Shown piece by piece: positions 55,116 through 62,728 of a DNA stretch of 64,000 nt; within the stretch, counting starts at the first letter, position 1; the number at the start of each line of letters is the position of its first letter. The notes beneath the pieces are model-generated. The model worked only from the letters and a program-made list of their open reading frames with translations. It was not told the origin of the DNA and did no database searches. The position numbers and the translations under genes are program-made. The DNA comes from Bacteroidales bacterium (GTDB lineage: Bacteria > Bacteroidota > Bacteroidia > Bacteroidales > P3): the NCBI GenBank assembly GCA_017449525.1, contig JAFTFL010000006.1, forward strand, positions 62,001 to 126,000, given 5' to 3'.

Positions 55116-56546
55116 CTACTCCATAACAACCACCACTGCATAATCCTTCTTCTTGCCAGGGCGGATGTAAAGGCTATATCCACTACCATCTGGGCGCACG
55201 TCCACCTTCCCACCTCCCAATATCTTAGCCTTAGATGGGCTAATGGGCAAGTGGGGAAGCGACAATACCTCGGGAATAGACTCTCCTTCATCCACAAGAT
55301 AAATGGCATAAGTCTTGCGCTTGTCCTTACTTTGCGTAAAGCACCAATGGTCTTGGGTGTAGGGACGTACCGGGCGTGTTGCATAGATGGCATCTCCATT
55401 CACTTTGAGCCAATCGCCCAACTCCTTGAGACAGTTTACCGCACATTCAGGTAATCGACCGCTCTCGTCTGGACCCAAACCAAGCAGCAAGTTACCACCT
55501 CGAGCCACGGTAAGTGCAAGTGTATGCACCAGTTCGCGAGGGCTGTGGCATCTATCCTCTTTGCTGTAGGCAAAGTCAGCCCCCACGCTCATGGCATATT
55601 CCCAAGCCTCCTCTGGATAGGCCTCGTTGGGCAAATCATAGACAACGCGGTAATTCTCATATCGACCACCAACATTTTGGTCGGAGATGAGCAAGTCTGG
55701 AATCTTCTCACGCGCGGTACGAGCCAATGTCGGCACATCGACATCCTGCACATAGCCTCTACATCCCAGCATGTCCACATTGCTGGAGTCAACACTCCAC
55801 TCTGGTCGCACCCACTCAGCTCCCAACCACAGCATGTCGATACCTCCATAATTATGTGTCAGCTCGCGCACCTGATTGTTGACAAAAGTGCAGTAGCGTT
55901 GCCAGCGCTGCGGGTCTTCTGCAGGATTGTAGTTGACGTTGCGGTCGGGCGTAGCCCATTCAGGCGCCCAATAGTCGGGGTGATGCCAATCTGCTTTCGA
56001 GAAGTAGAACCCAGTCCAAAAAGCCTTGGAGCGGAAAGCCTCCACCACAGCGCGGGAAATATCACGGTCCGAGTGTTTGGAGTTTGGACAGCTCTTATCC
56101 GTACAGGTGTAGTTTGTCTCTTTCGAATCAAACAGGCAGAACCCATCGTGGTGTTTTGCCGTGAAGATGACGTACTTCACACCTCCATCGCGAGCATTCT
56201 TAGCCCAGCGCGAAGGGTCAAACTTCTTTGCCTTAAAGGTAGTATTCAGTTTGCGATAACTCTGCACATACTCCATGTAGTCCACGCCTCCACGGTCTAC
56301 CCACGGCTCGCTACAGAGCGTCCACGAGGCTGGTACCGCCCACTGCGAATACAGCCCCCATTGAAAAAGAACCCCCAACTTCAAGTCGCGCCATTCCTCT
56401 ATGCGTTCGCGTATGATGATGTTGTCCTCAGCCTGCAAAGTTGGATTCATCGGAGGCCGAAGCGCACTACTGTCCGCCACGGTTACTTGTGCCCCTATCG
56501 TCTGCGTCAGCACCAGCAGTGCCGCTATCAATAATCTGTATTTCAT
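55116..56546 (-). CDS. GH29 alpha-L-fucosidase-like secreted protein, nucleophile missing
   Basis: A 476-residue secreted protein; the signal peptide (KYRLLIAALLVLTQTIGAQ) fixes the start at 56546. It has the GH29 fold: GVLFQWGLYSQWA, YVIFTAKHHDGFCLF and IDMLWLGAEWV. In active fucosidases the last motif reads LWxDGxW, with Asp as nucleophile; here Gly242 stands in that place. The conserved His of FHWGLYS is Gln62. It therefore may not hydrolyse fucosides normally and could be a binding protein or have changed activity. No other glycoside hydrolase gene is nearby. Confidence 0.85.
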   Translation of the reverse strand: MKYRLLIAALLVLTQTIGAQVTVADSSALRPPMNPTLQAEDNIIIRERIEEWRDLKLGVLFQWGLYSQWAVPASWTLCSEPWVDRGGVDYMEYVQSYRKLNTTFKAKKFDPSRWAKNARDGGVKYVIFTAKHHDGFCLFDSKETNYTCTDKSCPNSKHSDRDISRAVVEAFRSKAFWTGFYFSKADWHHPDYWAPEWATPDRNVNYNPAEDPQRWQRYCTFVNNQVRELTHNYGGIDMLWLGAEWVRPEWSVDSSNVDMLGCRGYVQDVDVPTLARTAREKIPDLLISDQNVGGRYENYRVVYDLPNEAYPEEAWEYAMSVGADFAYSKEDRCHSPRELVHTLALTVARGGNLLLGLGPDESGRLPECAVNCLKELGDWLKVNGDAIYATRPVRPYTQDHWCFTQSKDKRKTYAIYLVDEGESIPEVLSLPHLPISPSKAKILGGGKVDVRPDGSGYSLYIRPGKKKDYAVVVVME

Positions 56547-56630
56547 ATCCTGCAGATGTGTACAGAGTCGATCATAGCTTGACATGGGCAAGAGGCCACA
56601 CTGTCCAGTGGCACCTGCCGATTCGTTGCT

Positions 56631-56648
56631 ATATATAATATAAGGTGT
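56631..56648 (-). repeat. Dispersed AT-rich element before the GH29 gene
   Basis: On the minus strand ACACCTTATATTATATAT, 84 bp upstream of the GH29 start and in the same orientation relative to the gene as the copies before pepE and the DUF5723 gene. Confidence 0.5.
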
Positions 56649-56671
56649 AGTTCACGTCCTTCTACAAAAGC

Positions 56672-56709
56672 AGGTGGATGCCACCTCCAGTATGGGGCGG
56701 CATCCACCT
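56672..56709 (-). terminator. Intrinsic terminator after rocD
   Basis: AGGTGGATGCC and GGCATCCACCT form an 11-bp stem around a 16-base loop; on the minus strand it is followed by GCTTTTG. Confidence 0.8.
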
Positions 56710-56743
56710 TTCTATTCTTGATGTCCAAGACAGGTCATCTGCT

Positions 56744-57967
56744 CTATTCGAACGAAAGTATTGCATCCTTGATGATGGCGATGGCCTCTCGGAGCTGCTC
56801 TTCCGTAATGACCAGTGGTGGTGCGAAGCGGATGATGTGCTGGTGGGTCGGTTTGGCCAATACACCCATGTCGCGCATCTTGAGGCACACATCCCAAGCC
56901 TCCTTGCCATCCTTCGGACGAATAATGACCGCGTTCAACAAGCCTTTACCCCTCACCTTCTCTATCATGGGGCTCTTCACCCGTTCCATTTCCTCACGGA
57001 AGATGCGGCCCAGACGGTCTGCATTCTCCATCAAGTGCTCGTCTTTCACCACTTGCAGTGCGGCGATACTCACCTTTGCAGCTATAGGATTCCCACCGAA
57101 AGTGGAGCCATGCTCACCAGGTTTGATATTAAGCATGATGTCGTCATCGGCCAATACACAACTGACTGGAACCACTCCTCCACCGAGGGCTTTGCCCAAG
57201 ATAAGGATATCGGGGCGGACGCCCTCGTGGTCGCATGCCAACATCCTACCGGTACGGGCTATACCACACTGGACTTCGTCGGCCATGAACAACACGTTGT
57301 GGCGTTTGCAGATGTCATAGCACTTCTTCAGATAACCCTCATCGGGCACATATACACCGGCCTCACCCTGGATGGGCTCGAGTAGGAAGCCAGCCACCCT
57401 ACTGCCATGCTCTTCAAGCACTTTTTCCAGTGCATCCGCATCGTTGTAGGGTATGCGCAAGAAACCAGGGGTCATAGGTCCATAGTTTGCATAACTCTCT
57501 GGGTCGTTGCTCATGGTAATGATGGTTATCGTACGGCCGTGGAAGTTTCCTTCACAGCATACAATCATCACCTCTTCATTCTTGATGCCTTTCTTCATGA
57601 CTCCCCAGCGGCGAGCCAGCTTCAAGGCGGTCTCATCTGCTTCGGCGCCACTGTTCATGGGCAACACCTTGTCGTAGCCAAAATACTCGGTTACATACTT
57701 CTCCCATTCGCCAAGACAGTTGTTGTAGAACGCCCGGCTACTGAGTGTCAACTGCTGTGCCTGGTCGCACAGTACTTTGACGATTTTGGGATGGCAGTGT
57801 CCCTGGTTCACGGCACTGTAGGCCGAGAGGAAATCAAAGTAGCGTTTTCCCTCGCAGTCCCACACAAAGGGGCCTTCTCCCTTTGCCAATACGACTGGCA
57901 GTGGATGATAATTGTGGGCACCGTAGCGGGCCTCCATCTCCATGAATTGTTCGGATTGTGTCTTCAT
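56744..57967 (-). CDS. rocD: Ornithine aminotransferase
   Basis: A 407-residue PLP enzyme that converts ornithine and 2-oxoglutarate to glutamate semialdehyde and glutamate, linking arginine breakdown to proline. PLP-site motifs are [58 protein letters not shown] and the Schiff-base lysine in [13 protein letters not shown]. These match ornithine aminotransferase better than acetylornithine aminotransferase. I chose the ATG at 57967 over the TTG six bases upstream. Confidence 0.94.
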   Translation of the reverse strand: MKTQSEQFMEMEARYGAHNYHPLPVVLAKGEGPFVWDCEGKRYFDFLSAYSAVNQGHCHPKIVKVLCDQAQQLTLSSRAFYNNCLGEWEKYVTEYFGYDKVLPMNSGAEADETALKLARRWGVMKKGIKNEEVMIVCCEGNFHGRTITIITMSNDPESYANYGPMTPGFLRIPYNDADALEKVLEEHGSRVAGFLLEPIQGEAGVYVPDEGYLKKCYDICKRHNVLFMADEVQCGIARTGRMLACDHEGVRPDILILGKALGGGVVPVSCVLADDDIMLNIKPGEHGSTFGGNPIAAKVSIAALQVVKDEHLMENADRLGRIFREEMERVKSPMIEKVRGKGLLNAVIIRPKDGKEAWDVCLKMRDMGVLAKPTHQHIIRFAPPLVITEEQLREAIAIIKDAILSFE

Positions 57968-58026
57968 GAGCAACTCGATTTTTTAAAAGGTTGTAATTGT
58001 AAACTACGCAATGTTCAATTTTTTTG

Positions 58027-58055
58027 CAAAGTTACTCGCTCTACCAAGACGCAAA
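58027..58055 (-). promoter_or_regulatory. Promoter of rocD
   Basis: On the minus strand TTTG, 17 bp, then TAACTTTG followed by CA. It is divergent from the ABC ATPase promoter that overlaps the same region. Confidence 0.65.
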
Positions 58056-58060
58056 GGACG

Positions 58061-58068
58061 TACTTTTG
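58061..58068 (+). promoter_or_regulatory. -7 promoter box of the ABC ATPase gene
   Basis: TACTTTTG followed by CAAAG, 24 bp before the start at 58093. Confidence 0.65.
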
Positions 58069-58092
58069 CAAAGTTATACACTCTTTATCAAC

Positions 58093-59832
58093 ATGCCCAC
58101 TTCTCCTCTGCTCAGCGTGTCAGACCTTACGGTAGAGTTTCGTCGCGACGACGGTTTCCACCCTGCAGTACAAGGTGTTTCGTTCGAAGTGGAGCGCGGC
58201 AAAACGCTCGGTATCGTGGGAGAGTCAGGCTCTGGCAAGACGGTGAGCACCCTGGCGCTGATGGGGCTACTTCCCAAAGCGCAAACGCGCATCACCTCGG
58301 GTCATGCACTGTTTACCTGCAAGCACAACGAATCGGACGACCGTCCGACTACGACGGATTTGCTCACGCTGAGCGAGGCAGACATGCAGCACGTACGAGG
58401 CAGACACATCTCCATGATATTTCAAGAGCCGATGACCAGTCTGAACCCAGTGCAACGCTGTGGTGCACAGGTGGCTGAGATGTTGCAGCTGCACAGTGCT
58501 CTGCCTCAGTCGGAGGTTCGTAGCCGTGTGCTGTCGCTGCTCGACGAGGTGCGGCTACCCAATCCCGAGCGTGTCTACAGGGCTTACCCTCACGAACTGT
58601 CCGGAGGCCAAAAGCAGCGGGTAATGATAGCCATGGCCTTGATGTGCCACCCCGACCTCATTGTGGCTGACGAGCCCACGACGGCACTCGACGTTACGGT
58701 GCAGCGCAGCATTCTCGAACTGCTGCAACAGATGCAGGAGCGCTACGGCATGAGTATGATTTTCATTTCGCACGACTTGGGCGTCATTTCGCAAGTGGCG
58801 CACACGGTGGCCGTGATGTACCGCGGACGCATTGTCGAACAGGGCGAGGTCAGCAGCATACTGCATGCTCCTCGCGAGGCCTACACCCAAGGGCTCATTG
58901 CCTGTCGACCGCCGCTCGACAGCCGTCCACGCCGCCTACCCACCGTCGACGACTTCCTGCGAAACGCTGAGGCATCCTCCACCGAAGTTCCCCTCGAGAC
59001 AAACGACGAACGCACCGCGCGGCTGCACGCCCTCCAGCAGCAAAAGCCACTTCTGAGCGTGCGCAACCTGAGTGTGGATTACGTGGCGAAACGCAACCTT
59101 TTCGGCCGGCCCACACGCCGCTTCACCGCCGTTGACGACATCAGCTTCGACGTCTTTCCAGGCGAAACGCTGGGATTAGTGGGCGAATCAGGTTGCGGCA
59201 AAACCACTCTCGGCCGCACCCTGCTGCGACTAATTGAAGCACGCAGCGGCTCCATCACCTTCGACGGCACCCCCATCGACCAACTGTCGGAGCACACCTT
59301 CCGACGGCTACGTCCCTCGCTGCAGATTGTGTTCCAAGACCCCTACTCTTCGCTCAACCCGCGCAAGCCCATCGGCGAAACCATTCGAGAGCCGCTGACG
59401 GTGCACCAGCGCGAACTGTCGAAAGCCGAAGGTCGCGCACGCGTGGTGCAACTCATGCAGCGCGTTGGTCTCGACCCCGAATGGTACAACCGCTATCCGC
59501 ACGAGTTCTCAGGCGGCCAACGCCAACGGGTGTGCATAGCCCGCGCCCTGATTATGAACCCACGGCTCGTTATCTGCGACGAGTCGGTGTCAGCACTTGA
59601 TGTGTCGGTGCAGGCGCAGGTCCTGAACCTGCTTGCGGAGCTAAAGCAGAGCTTCGGTTACACCTATGTGTTCATCTCGCACGACCTGTCGGTTGTGCGC
59701 TTTGTGAGCGACCGCATCATGGTGATGCGCAACGGCCGCATTGTCGAACAGGGCGAAGCCGACAGCCTCTTTGCCAACCCGCAGCAGCCCTACACACGCT
59801 CACTCATCGACGCACTGCCCCACATCGGCTGA
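58093..59832 (+). CDS. Double ABC ATPase of a peptide-type importer (DppD-DppF fusion)
   Basis: A 579-residue protein with two complete nucleotide-binding domains, as in YejF/GsiA. The first has [48 protein letters not shown] and [12 protein letters not shown]; the second has [44 protein letters not shown] and [19 protein letters not shown] and [10 protein letters not shown] at the ends of the domains are typical of dipeptide/oligopeptide systems. I chose the ATG at 58093. The permeases are not adjacent; the binding protein at the left edge of the window belongs to the same broad system type. Confidence 0.93.
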   Translation: MPTSPLLSVSDLTVEFRRDDGFHPAVQGVSFEVERGKTLGIVGESGSGKTVSTLALMGLLPKAQTRITSGHALFTCKHNESDDRPTTTDLLTLSEADMQHVRGRHISMIFQEPMTSLNPVQRCGAQVAEMLQLHSALPQSEVRSRVLSLLDEVRLPNPERVYRAYPHELSGGQKQRVMIAMALMCHPDLIVADEPTTALDVTVQRSILELLQQMQERYGMSMIFISHDLGVISQVAHTVAVMYRGRIVEQGEVSSILHAPREAYTQGLIACRPPLDSRPRRLPTVDDFLRNAEASSTEVPLETNDERTARLHALQQQKPLLSVRNLSVDYVAKRNLFGRPTRRFTAVDDISFDVFPGETLGLVGESGCGKTTLGRTLLRLIEARSGSITFDGTPIDQLSEHTFRRLRPSLQIVFQDPYSSLNPRKPIGETIREPLTVHQRELSKAEGRARVVQLMQRVGLDPEWYNRYPHEFSGGQRQRVCIARALIMNPRLVICDESVSALDVSVQAQVLNLLAELKQSFGYTYVFISHDLSVVRFVSDRIMVMRNGRIVEQGEADSLFANPQQPYTRSLIDALPHIG

Positions 59833-59914
59833 ACCACAACCCGACACTTTCCCTCCCCCGCCTCACCCCATCCTCACCTATGAGGGTGGAAGTTCCACTC
59901 TTGCCCCCCGAGCA

Positions 59915-60065
59915 CTCGTGCCGTACGCGTGCCGCACCTACGCCGTACGGCACACACGGAGAAGGCGTACGGCATCGAGCCCGATGCCGTACGCCTTTAA
60001 TCATGCACAACAACATGATTCCCACCCTCGTTCCAGAAAGCAAGCATCTACGCCGTACGACAGAA
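59915..60065 (-). repeat. Phased GTAC palindrome array F (ABC ATPase-SDR gap)
   Basis: GTAC cores at 59923, 59945, 59967, 59989 and 60055: exactly 22, 22, 22 and 66 (3 x 22) bp apart, the most regular of the set. A half-step GCAC is at 59934. Read on the minus strand from the facing promoter, units include GTCGTACGGC, GGCGTACGGC and GCCGTACGGC, and the unit at 59945 continues GTACGGCGTAGGTGC. The 439-bp gap 59833-60271 has no supported gene. Confidence 0.85.
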
Positions 60066-60176
60066 AGGCCTACACACCTGGGCTTCCTACCTTTTGCCCA
60101 TCTGTGCCCTTCCAAAATCTCCTAAAGAAAACAATTGCTGTCCGCACATGCCAGTACCGATTGCACCAGCACGTTT

Positions 60177-60209
60177 GTCGGTGCAAAGGTACGACCTTTG
60201 CACCGACAA
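60177..60209 (-). promoter_or_regulatory. Palindromic promoter facing array F
   Basis: TGTCGGTGCAAAGGT and its complement ACCTTTGCACCGACA form perfect 15-bp arms around ACG. On the minus strand the arm carries the -7 box TACCTTTG (60184-60191), with CTTG 20 bp upstream. Box to first core is 126 bp. The SDR gene beyond it ends at 60272 and converges from the right. Confidence 0.65.
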
Positions 60210-60271
60210 CGCAAGAAAAAAGTGGCAGGCGGCGTGGGCTACTGGCTCACCGCTACCTGCACATCAATCCG

Positions 60272-61072
60272 TTACACCTTGTAATAGGAACGTAAAATAC
60301 CTACAAACCAACGCCCAGGCAGTACGCGCTTGATGGCCACGGAGAGCCACTGCTCGAGGTTGGAGACCACGTATCGCATACGCGGATGCCTACTACGCAC
60401 GATGCGTTCCACCACGCACGCCACCTGCTCGGGCTTGCCCCCACCGTTTTCTTCCTGCTCAATCAAGCCGAGCGAACGCTTGAAACTTTCGGCATAGGCC
60501 TCATGAGTCATCGTGCCTTGCGAGTTGCGACGGCTGGCGGTGAACCCAGTAGCAAAATCGCCCGGCTCCACGAGGCTCACACTGATGCCGAAGCCTCTGA
60601 CTTCGGCAGCCAAAGCCTCGCTGAAGCCCTCCACAGCAAACTTGGAGGCCGAATAGAAGCCTTGATAGGGCAACCCCATCACGCCTCCTATCGAGCTGAT
60701 GTTCACGATGCGTCCCCGCCCTTGGGAGCGCATGTACGGCAGGACAGCCTGACACATGTTGACACAGCCCATGAAGTTGGTGCCCATCTGCAGGTCAATC
60801 TCCTCGGGAGTGGCCAATTCCAAGGCGCCCCCAATACCCATGCCCGCATTGTTCACCAGCACATCCACACGCCCCTCGCGCTGCATCACAGTCTCTACGG
60901 CTGCCTGCACCGCCTGTGGAGAGCGCACATCGCACGTCAGATACGACACGGTGGGATGCTCCACCTCGCGCCGGCACAAGCCGTACACCCTGTGGCCGGC
61001 CGTGGCCAACCGTTCGGCTATGGCCTTGCCAAAGCCCGACGAGGCACCCGTTACGATAACTACTTGCTGCAT
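60272..61072 (-). CDS. Short-chain dehydrogenase/reductase
   Basis: A 266-residue classical SDR. The cofactor motif VTGASSGFGKAIAE, NNAGMGIGG, the catalytic Ser in VNISSIGG and YSASKFAVEG (Tyr and Lys) are intact. The short N-terminal loop (LCRREVE) has an Arg that usually indicates NADPH. The substrate is unknown; the PGDFATGFTASR segment resembles retinol/steroid-like SDRs of bacteria. It is separated from the DUF3857 gene upstream by 70 bp. Confidence 0.9.
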   Translation of the reverse strand: MQQVVIVTGASSGFGKAIAERLATAGHRVYGLCRREVEHPTVSYLTCDVRSPQAVQAAVETVMQREGRVDVLVNNAGMGIGGALELATPEEIDLQMGTNFMGCVNMCQAVLPYMRSQGRGRIVNISSIGGVMGLPYQGFYSASKFAVEGFSEALAAEVRGFGISVSLVEPGDFATGFTASRRNSQGTMTHEAYAESFKRSLGLIEQEENGGGKPEQVACVVERIVRSRHPRMRYVVSNLEQWLSVAIKRVLPGRWFVGILRSYYKV

Positions 61073-61142
61073 AATCCTGTTGTCATTAACCCACTGTGTA
61101 CTGCCGCACTACGGCTTGCAGTGCATGTGGAATTTCTTTTCC

Positions 61143-62717
61143 CTACTTGCGCTTCGTGTATATGTCCAGTTGGCCAACCCACTCGGCCAGCATACTGCGC
61201 AGCCGCTGATAGTCCTTGCCCTTATAGGTGCCGGGCTCAACTACCAATCGTGCCATCACATTGATATGGCCACCCTCTTCTCTGATGCTGAGGTAGGCCG
61301 ACCCCACGCCAGACTCCTGCCGGTTGAGAGAAACTGGCGCACCCACCAGATGTCCATTGTCCTCTACAGAGCAGGATATCGTATCGGTCAGTTCTCGACG
61401 CGACGCAATGTAGAGTGGCGTCTTGCGGTCAGAAGCGAGCTGCTTCATATCTAATCCCACCAGCGCCAGATCAAGTCGGTTCAAGTGCCAATGACTGTAT
61501 CCATCGGCGAGTTCGGCATGTTGGTCACCGATCTTCTTCATCTTTTTCCACGACGTGCCACTCTTCACCTCGGTGTAATAGGGATCCTTCGCACCGACGA
61601 TGGTTTCGATGTGCGGCGCCTCGTCGGTGCGTAGCAGTTCTTTCTTGTCCAATCGGCATACGTAGGTGTGTCCAGCACCATCGGTAGCCGTAACCGTGGG
61701 CACCTGCGAAGCAAAAAGGTCGTCGCGGTCAATCTGCTCCACGTATGCAGAGAGGTTCTCCTTTGCCTGTTCGCCGTGCAGCAGTGTGCCGGCCTGATTG
61801 ATGAGCGTGGCCAACAGCACCGCCTTGTCCTGCGCAGTGCCACAACCCGAAGAGAGTGTGGCATCGGCCGTGGAGACCTGGAAGTTCAGCCTGGTTGGCT
61901 CAATAGTTTGGGTGCGGACCACATCCATCACGTAGTTGTATATCTTGACCAAATAGGCTTCTGCACTATTCTCAAACAGCTCGGCCAGCAGCGGTTGAGC
62001 CAGCAACACGGGCTGGTGGCAGCTGGGCATCGGCACATTGCCACCTCGGCGCACAGCGCAACGATAGCTGCTTTCGGGCCGATAGGCATCGGCAGGTCGT
62101 TGCTCGATGTTCGTCAGCAGTACACGTCCGTCGGCGTCGGGCTTGAGATTGGGGTGCTTAGTTGCAAACTCAAACCCCTTGCCTATCACCAGCTCATAGC
62201 GCTCCACTGGGCAGTCTTGCTGCAAATCGAACACGTCGAGCAGTTCTTCACCCTGGTGATGGAGCGTGTAGTCCAACACGATGGTGGCCTTCGGCTCAAG
62301 GGCAGTGTGGATGATGGCCAACTCGCGCAGGTGGTTGTAGCGTCCGCAGTCAGCACAGCCAGCGGGCAGCTGGTGCAGCACTGCATTGGCGGGCGTGAGC
62401 ACATGCTTACCGTCGGCACGCACGGTGTAGCTCTCATTGATGGTTACCTGCTCCGAAGCAGGGTTGTACACGATGAAGGTCTCCCCTTTGTCGGCATAGG
62501 CAGTGATGGCGCGGTTGCGATAGAGCGTGAGCTCTTTGCGCACACGCACGTCGATACTGCCGTCGGCAGCCTGACTGTAGGTACGCCGCAGCAGGCGGTA
62601 CACCGCATCGGGGTCTTGAGCCTGCGCCCCGACACCTATCGAGGCAGCCATCAAGAGTATAACACATGAAATGCGGAGGCCTGTGCGGCTATGGAGTGGA
62701 TGATTGAACTTTTGCAT
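61143..62717 (-). CDS. DUF3857-type secreted protein
   Basis: A 524-residue protein with a signal peptide (start at 62717; LRISCVILLMAASIGVGAQAQ). The N-terminal half follows the DUF3857 pattern (KELTLYRNRAITAYADKGETFIVYNPASEQVTINESYTVRADGK ... ALEPKATIVLDYTLHH). A middle segment (SGCGTAQDKAVLLATLINQAG) resembles the cysteine region of transglutaminase-like proteins, with Cys in GCGTAQDKA. It starts 11 bp after a related gene, so the two are an operon of paralogues. The function of such proteins is unknown. Confidence 0.82.
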   Translation of the reverse strand: MQKFNHPLHSRTGLRISCVILLMAASIGVGAQAQDPDAVYRLLRRTYSQAADGSIDVRVRKELTLYRNRAITAYADKGETFIVYNPASEQVTINESYTVRADGKHVLTPANAVLHQLPAGCADCGRYNHLRELAIIHTALEPKATIVLDYTLHHQGEELLDVFDLQQDCPVERYELVIGKGFEFATKHPNLKPDADGRVLLTNIEQRPADAYRPESSYRCAVRRGGNVPMPSCHQPVLLAQPLLAELFENSAEAYLVKIYNYVMDVVRTQTIEPTRLNFQVSTADATLSSGCGTAQDKAVLLATLINQAGTLLHGEQAKENLSAYVEQIDRDDLFASQVPTVTATDGAGHTYVCRLDKKELLRTDEAPHIETIVGAKDPYYTEVKSGTSWKKMKKIGDQHAELADGYSHWHLNRLDLALVGLDMKQLASDRKTPLYIASRRELTDTISCSVEDNGHLVGAPVSLNRQESGVGSAYLSIREEGGHINVMARLVVEPGTYKGKDYQRLRSMLAEWVGQLDIYTKRK

Positions 62718-62728
62718 GATGAGAAGAG

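Noticed and set aside
14092-60065. The GTAC arrays as degenerate CRISPR arrays
   Set aside because: The repeat is only about 10 bp, the pitch is 22 bp, repeats are imperfect and no cas genes are nearby. CRISPR repeat-spacer units are around 60-70 bp.
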